A stretch of 15,151 bases of DNA, from the NCBI GenBank assembly GCA_018813975.1, contig JAHJAQ010000025.1, positions 1 through 15,151 of the forward strand. The letters are read 5' to 3'. Made by a program: the position numbers and the translations under genes. A model generated the notes under the pieces. It searched no databases and was not told the DNA's origin. It saw nothing but the letters and a program-made list of their open reading frames with translations. This document shows positions 13,149 to 15,151 of the stretch, in pieces. This DNA is from Microcaldota archaeon (GTDB taxonomy: Archaea > Iainarchaeota > Iainarchaeia > Iainarchaeales > JAGVWC01). The number at the start of each line of letters is the position of its first letter. Position 1 is the stretch's first letter.

Positions 13149-13480
13149 TAGTCATCATGATACTTGTTTAATTGCCGATACACATAACGTAAAACAGGAA
13201 ATGGTTTTGGAATCTTAAACTTGTACTCGTTGTAATAAGTTCCGCCATAATAATACGCGCTTGGATAATAGGTTGAACCAGAATAAGCCGCAGTAGGATA
13301 GCGCACGGGTTGTACAAAAGAATCATATCGATAGGCACTAGGGCTTGGACCATAATATTGAGGCGTAGTATAATAGTGGCTGTATCGAACCGTAATCGGA
13401 TGGGCTGAAACGCTTGACAACGCGAAAACCAAAAACAATAGGGCAGTAATTCCAAGTATAAACCAATACCGCGTCTGCAT
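13148..13480 (-). CDS. Small secreted tyrosine-rich protein B
   Basis: A 110-residue protein from the ATG at 13480; an ATG at 13516 would add 12 residues before the signal peptide. An AT-rich box about 20-30 bases upstream (TTTTTTAAC at about 13503-13511) favours the shorter form. The signal peptide is MQTRYWFILGITALLFLVFA followed by LSSVSA, with a cut before HPITV. The mature chain of about 84 residues has 20 tyrosines (about 24 percent) in YY/YYY clusters with Pro, Ser, Gly and Ala, then a more ordinary basic tail (KFKIPKPFPVLRYVYRQLNK) that could bind a partner or the envelope. It lacks cysteine. It resembles protein A in layout and composition rather than in alignable sequence. Function unknown; probably exported. 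Confidence 0.7.
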   Translation of the reverse strand: MQTRYWFILGITALLFLVFALSSVSAHPITVRYSHYYTTPQYYGPSPSAYRYDSFVQPVRYPTAAYSGSTYYPSAYYYGGTYYNEYKFKIPKPFPVLRYVYRQLNKYHDD

Positions 13481-13575
13481 AACAACTCTTTTGAATGAAA
13501 AAGTTAAAAAAGGCATGGGCTCTTTGTAGTGAACCTAAAAAAGAACGTTTTTAAAGGGTTTTCACGGCAAATTGA

Positions 13576-13583
13576 GTATAACC
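13576..13583 (+). promoter_or_regulatory. TATA-like box for the uL16 gene
   Basis: gtataacc lies about 37-44 bases before the ATG at 13620, giving a leader of roughly 15-20 bases. That leader contains GAGGGAG (13609-13615), a strong ribosome-binding site just before the ATG. Confidence 0.4.
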
Positions 13584-13619
13584 TCTTTTTGTAGAGATAA
13601 TTTTTGTTGAGGGAGTGCC

Positions 13620-14336
13620 ATGGGACTTAGACCAGCCAAGTGTTATAAAACCCACGAAAAACCCGCTTTTTCGCGGATCGCGATTACAGTTCCCAGAAAA
13701 AATTATATTGGTGCTGCACCCGCCATGCGCATTCGCCAGTTTAACATGGGCAATCCCCGCAAAAAGTTTTCCCACATCGCTGACTTACTAATAATGGAAC
13801 AAATCCAAATTAGGGATAATGCGCTAGAATCTATGCGCACAACCGTAAACCGATTTTTTTTCAAACATATTGGAAAAGACGCTTACTTTTTGAAAATTAG
13901 AACCTATCCACACCAAATCTTGCGCGAAAACAAACAAGCCACTGGAGCAGGCGCAGACAGAATTCAAAAAGGAATGAGCCACCCGTATGGAAGACCTATT
14001 GGAAGGGCCAGTCGCATTCATGCCGGCCAAACAATAATGAGCGCTTTAGTAGACGAAGACAAAATAGCCTTAGCCCAGCAAGGCCTCAAAAAGGCCAGTT
14101 CCAAACTTGGGTGCAAAGTAAAAGTACGCGTTGGAACTGATGTGGAAAGCATTGGAACCAAACCCAAAAAAGTACGCGAAATCGAAGAGAAAAAAACAGA
14201 CGAAAAGAAAGAAGGAAAAGAAGACGGTAAAAAATCCAAAAAAGAAGAGGGAAAAGAAACTGACGAAAAGACAGCAGAAACCAAAGGAAAAGAAGAAAAA
14301 GCCTCAGGAAAAAAATCAAGCGAAAAGAAAAAATAA
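13620..14336 (+). CDS. rpl10e: Large-subunit ribosomal protein uL16 (archaeal L10e) with a charged C-terminal tail
   Basis: The 238-residue protein has a normal archaeal L10e body over residues 1-176: MGLRPAKCYK, the IRQFNMGNP strand, IRDNALESMR, FLKIRTYPHQILRENKQATG, AGADRIQKGM and the final RVGTDVE. It sits at the base of the central protuberance near the A-site tRNA. The residues that reach the peptidyl-transferase region (YPHQILRENKQATGAGADR) are conserved. Residues 181-238 are a low-complexity tail, about 36 of 58 residues being Lys or Glu, absent from typical relatives (about 170-180 aa). The start is secured by the GAGGGAG tract. Dph2 follows 33 bases later, so a translation-related operon is likely. 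Confidence 0.95.
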   Translation: MGLRPAKCYKTHEKPAFSRIAITVPRKNYIGAAPAMRIRQFNMGNPRKKFSHIADLLIMEQIQIRDNALESMRTTVNRFFFKHIGKDAYFLKIRTYPHQILRENKQATGAGADRIQKGMSHPYGRPIGRASRIHAGQTIMSALVDEDKIALAQQGLKKASSKLGCKVKVRVGTDVESIGTKPKKVREIEEKKTDEKKEGKEDGKKSKKEEGKETDEKTAETKGKEEKASGKKSSEKKK

Positions 14337-14369
14337 GATAATCCCCTATTTCTTTTAACAAGGATAAAC

Positions 14370-15151
14370 ATGCTCGACGTAAACCTAGAACCAGTATTCA
14401 AGGCGATTCAAAAACAAAAACCAAAGCTGGTTTTATTACAATTTCCAGAAGGATTGAAAACACGCCTAAAACAAATTACAGAAAAACTAGAAGAAACAAC
14501 AAATGTTACCATAGTTTCTTTGATTGAACCTTGCTTTGGAGCGTGCATGCTAGCAGAAACAAAAGCCCAGTTACTAGGCGCGGATTTGTTGGTTCATTTT
14601 GGGCATTCGCGTTTTTACCCGGAAAAAATACCCACTATTTTTGTTCCACTCGAGTATAAAATTAGTGAAACCCAACTCCAAAAAACCATTGAAACAATAG
14701 CACAAGAACTATCCCAAAAAAAATTGAACAGAATTGGATTGGTGACAACCATTCAATACCTTAATGCGCTTTTACCCATTCAGAAAAGATTAGAAAAAAA
14801 AGGATTTTCAGTTTTGATTGGAATGGGCCAAAACGTTTTAGCAGGACAAGTACTAGGGTGTAATTTTTCAAGCGCACTTTTCATTATTGAAAAAGTAGAC
14901 ACTATTGTGTATGTCGGGGACGGAACCTTTCACCCTATTGGCATTGGATTGGCTTTGAAAAAACCCGTTTTTAGCATTAGCCCAATGGAATCAGAATGGA
15001 CAGAAATGGGAAACGAAAAAGAATCTTTTTTGAAAAAACGATTGGCGATTATTGGGAGTTTGCACGAGGCCCGCTCTTTTGGAATTTTGGTTTCCACGCA
15101 AACCGGACAATTGCACCTTTCCCAAGCCTTAGAAGCCAAAAAAGAAATTGA
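14370..15151 (+). CDS. dph2: Diphthamide synthase subunit Dph2 (3' end outside window)
   Basis: The first 260 codons are present and the frame is open to the window edge. Dph2 transfers the 3-amino-3-carboxypropyl group of SAM to a histidine of elongation factor 2, the first step of diphthamide formation, using an unusual radical chemistry with a [4Fe-4S] cluster. Visible features: LVLLQFPEGL (20-29), the first cluster cysteine in CFGAC (C59, as in Pyrococcus), the FGHSRF loop (77-82), the second cysteine C164 in VLGCNFS, and YVGDGTFHPIG. The third cysteine is expected beyond the edge. An AAGG tract before the ATG and a 33-base gap to uL16 suggest co-transcription. In archaea one Dph2 homodimer does the job of eukaryotic Dph1-Dph2. 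Confidence 0.93.
   Translation, partial: MLDVNLEPVFKAIQKQKPKLVLLQFPEGLKTRLKQITEKLEETTNVTIVSLIEPCFGACMLAETKAQLLGADLLVHFGHSRFYPEKIPTIFVPLEYKISETQLQKTIETIAQELSQKKLNRIGLVTTIQYLNALLPIQKRLEKKGFSVLIGMGQNVLAGQVLGCNFSSALFIIEKVDTIVYVGDGTFHPIGIGLALKKPVFSISPMESEWTEMGNEKESFLKKRLAIIGSLHEARSFGILVSTQTGQLHLSQALEAKKEI

Noticed and set aside
12741..13480. Tyrosine-rich ORFs as non-coding tandem repeats
   Set aside because: Both have clear signal peptides with plausible cleavage sites and promoter-like boxes, and the units are not exact DNA repeats, so coding is the better reading.
14018..14401. Long minus-strand frame opposite the uL16 tail
   Set aside because: It is the antisense of the Lys/Glu-rich codons, giving a Phe/Ser/Leu-rich artefact.

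Overview
The window looks like a piece of an anaerobic archaeal genome. It carries an archaeal-type uL16 (L10e) ribosomal protein next to Dph2 of diphthamide synthesis (an archaeal/eukaryotic pathway), a TrmB-family regulator, TATA-like boxes placed for leaderless or short-leader transcripts, and an oxygen-sensitive class III ribonucleotide reductase with its radical-SAM activase. Base composition is AT-rich, with many A and T homopolymers. A DPANN lineage (for example Diapherotrites-like) would fit, but nothing in the window fixes the taxonomy.

Layout. (1) 1-674: the right end of a vapBC toxin-antitoxin pair, followed by a short ORF that starts on an ATGA overlap and then runs into the next gene. 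(2) 611-4692: a minus-strand operon (lipoprotein binding protein, ATPase, permease, methyltransferase) joined by three ATGA overlaps, with a divergent TrmB-like regulator. A perfect 6+6 inverted repeat lies between the two TATA boxes. The permease frame is broken by two stops that a pair of compensating 1-nt indels would explain. A 17-nt direct repeat flanks this block. (3) 4777-8310: plus-strand genes for a divergent S-adenosylhomocysteine-hydrolase-like protein, a DEAD-box helicase, a two-helix potassium channel, a short MgtC/SapB protein and a 25-aa hydrophobic peptide. (4) 8360-12199: nrdG and nrdD on the minus strand. nrdD carries an in-frame 349-aa intein with LAGLIDADG-type signatures, and its leader can be folded by hand into a multi-helix structure. 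A small ferredoxin with three cysteines is divergent from it. (5) 12741-13480: two minus-strand genes for small secreted proteins extremely rich in tyrosine. (6) 13620-15151: uL16 with a lysine/glutamate-rich tail, then dph2, cut by the window edge.

How the genes work together. NrdD and NrdG form one functional unit for making dNTPs without oxygen; the neighbouring ferredoxin is a possible electron donor (inference). The transporter block looks like a self-contained, TrmB-controlled uptake module for an unidentified small solute, with an unexplained methyltransferase as its last gene. uL16 and Dph2 both serve translation. No stretch over 300 bases lacks a gene; the longest is 12200-12493, which holds the nrdD leader and both promoters. 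I saw no tRNA, rRNA, CRISPR array or insertion sequence.
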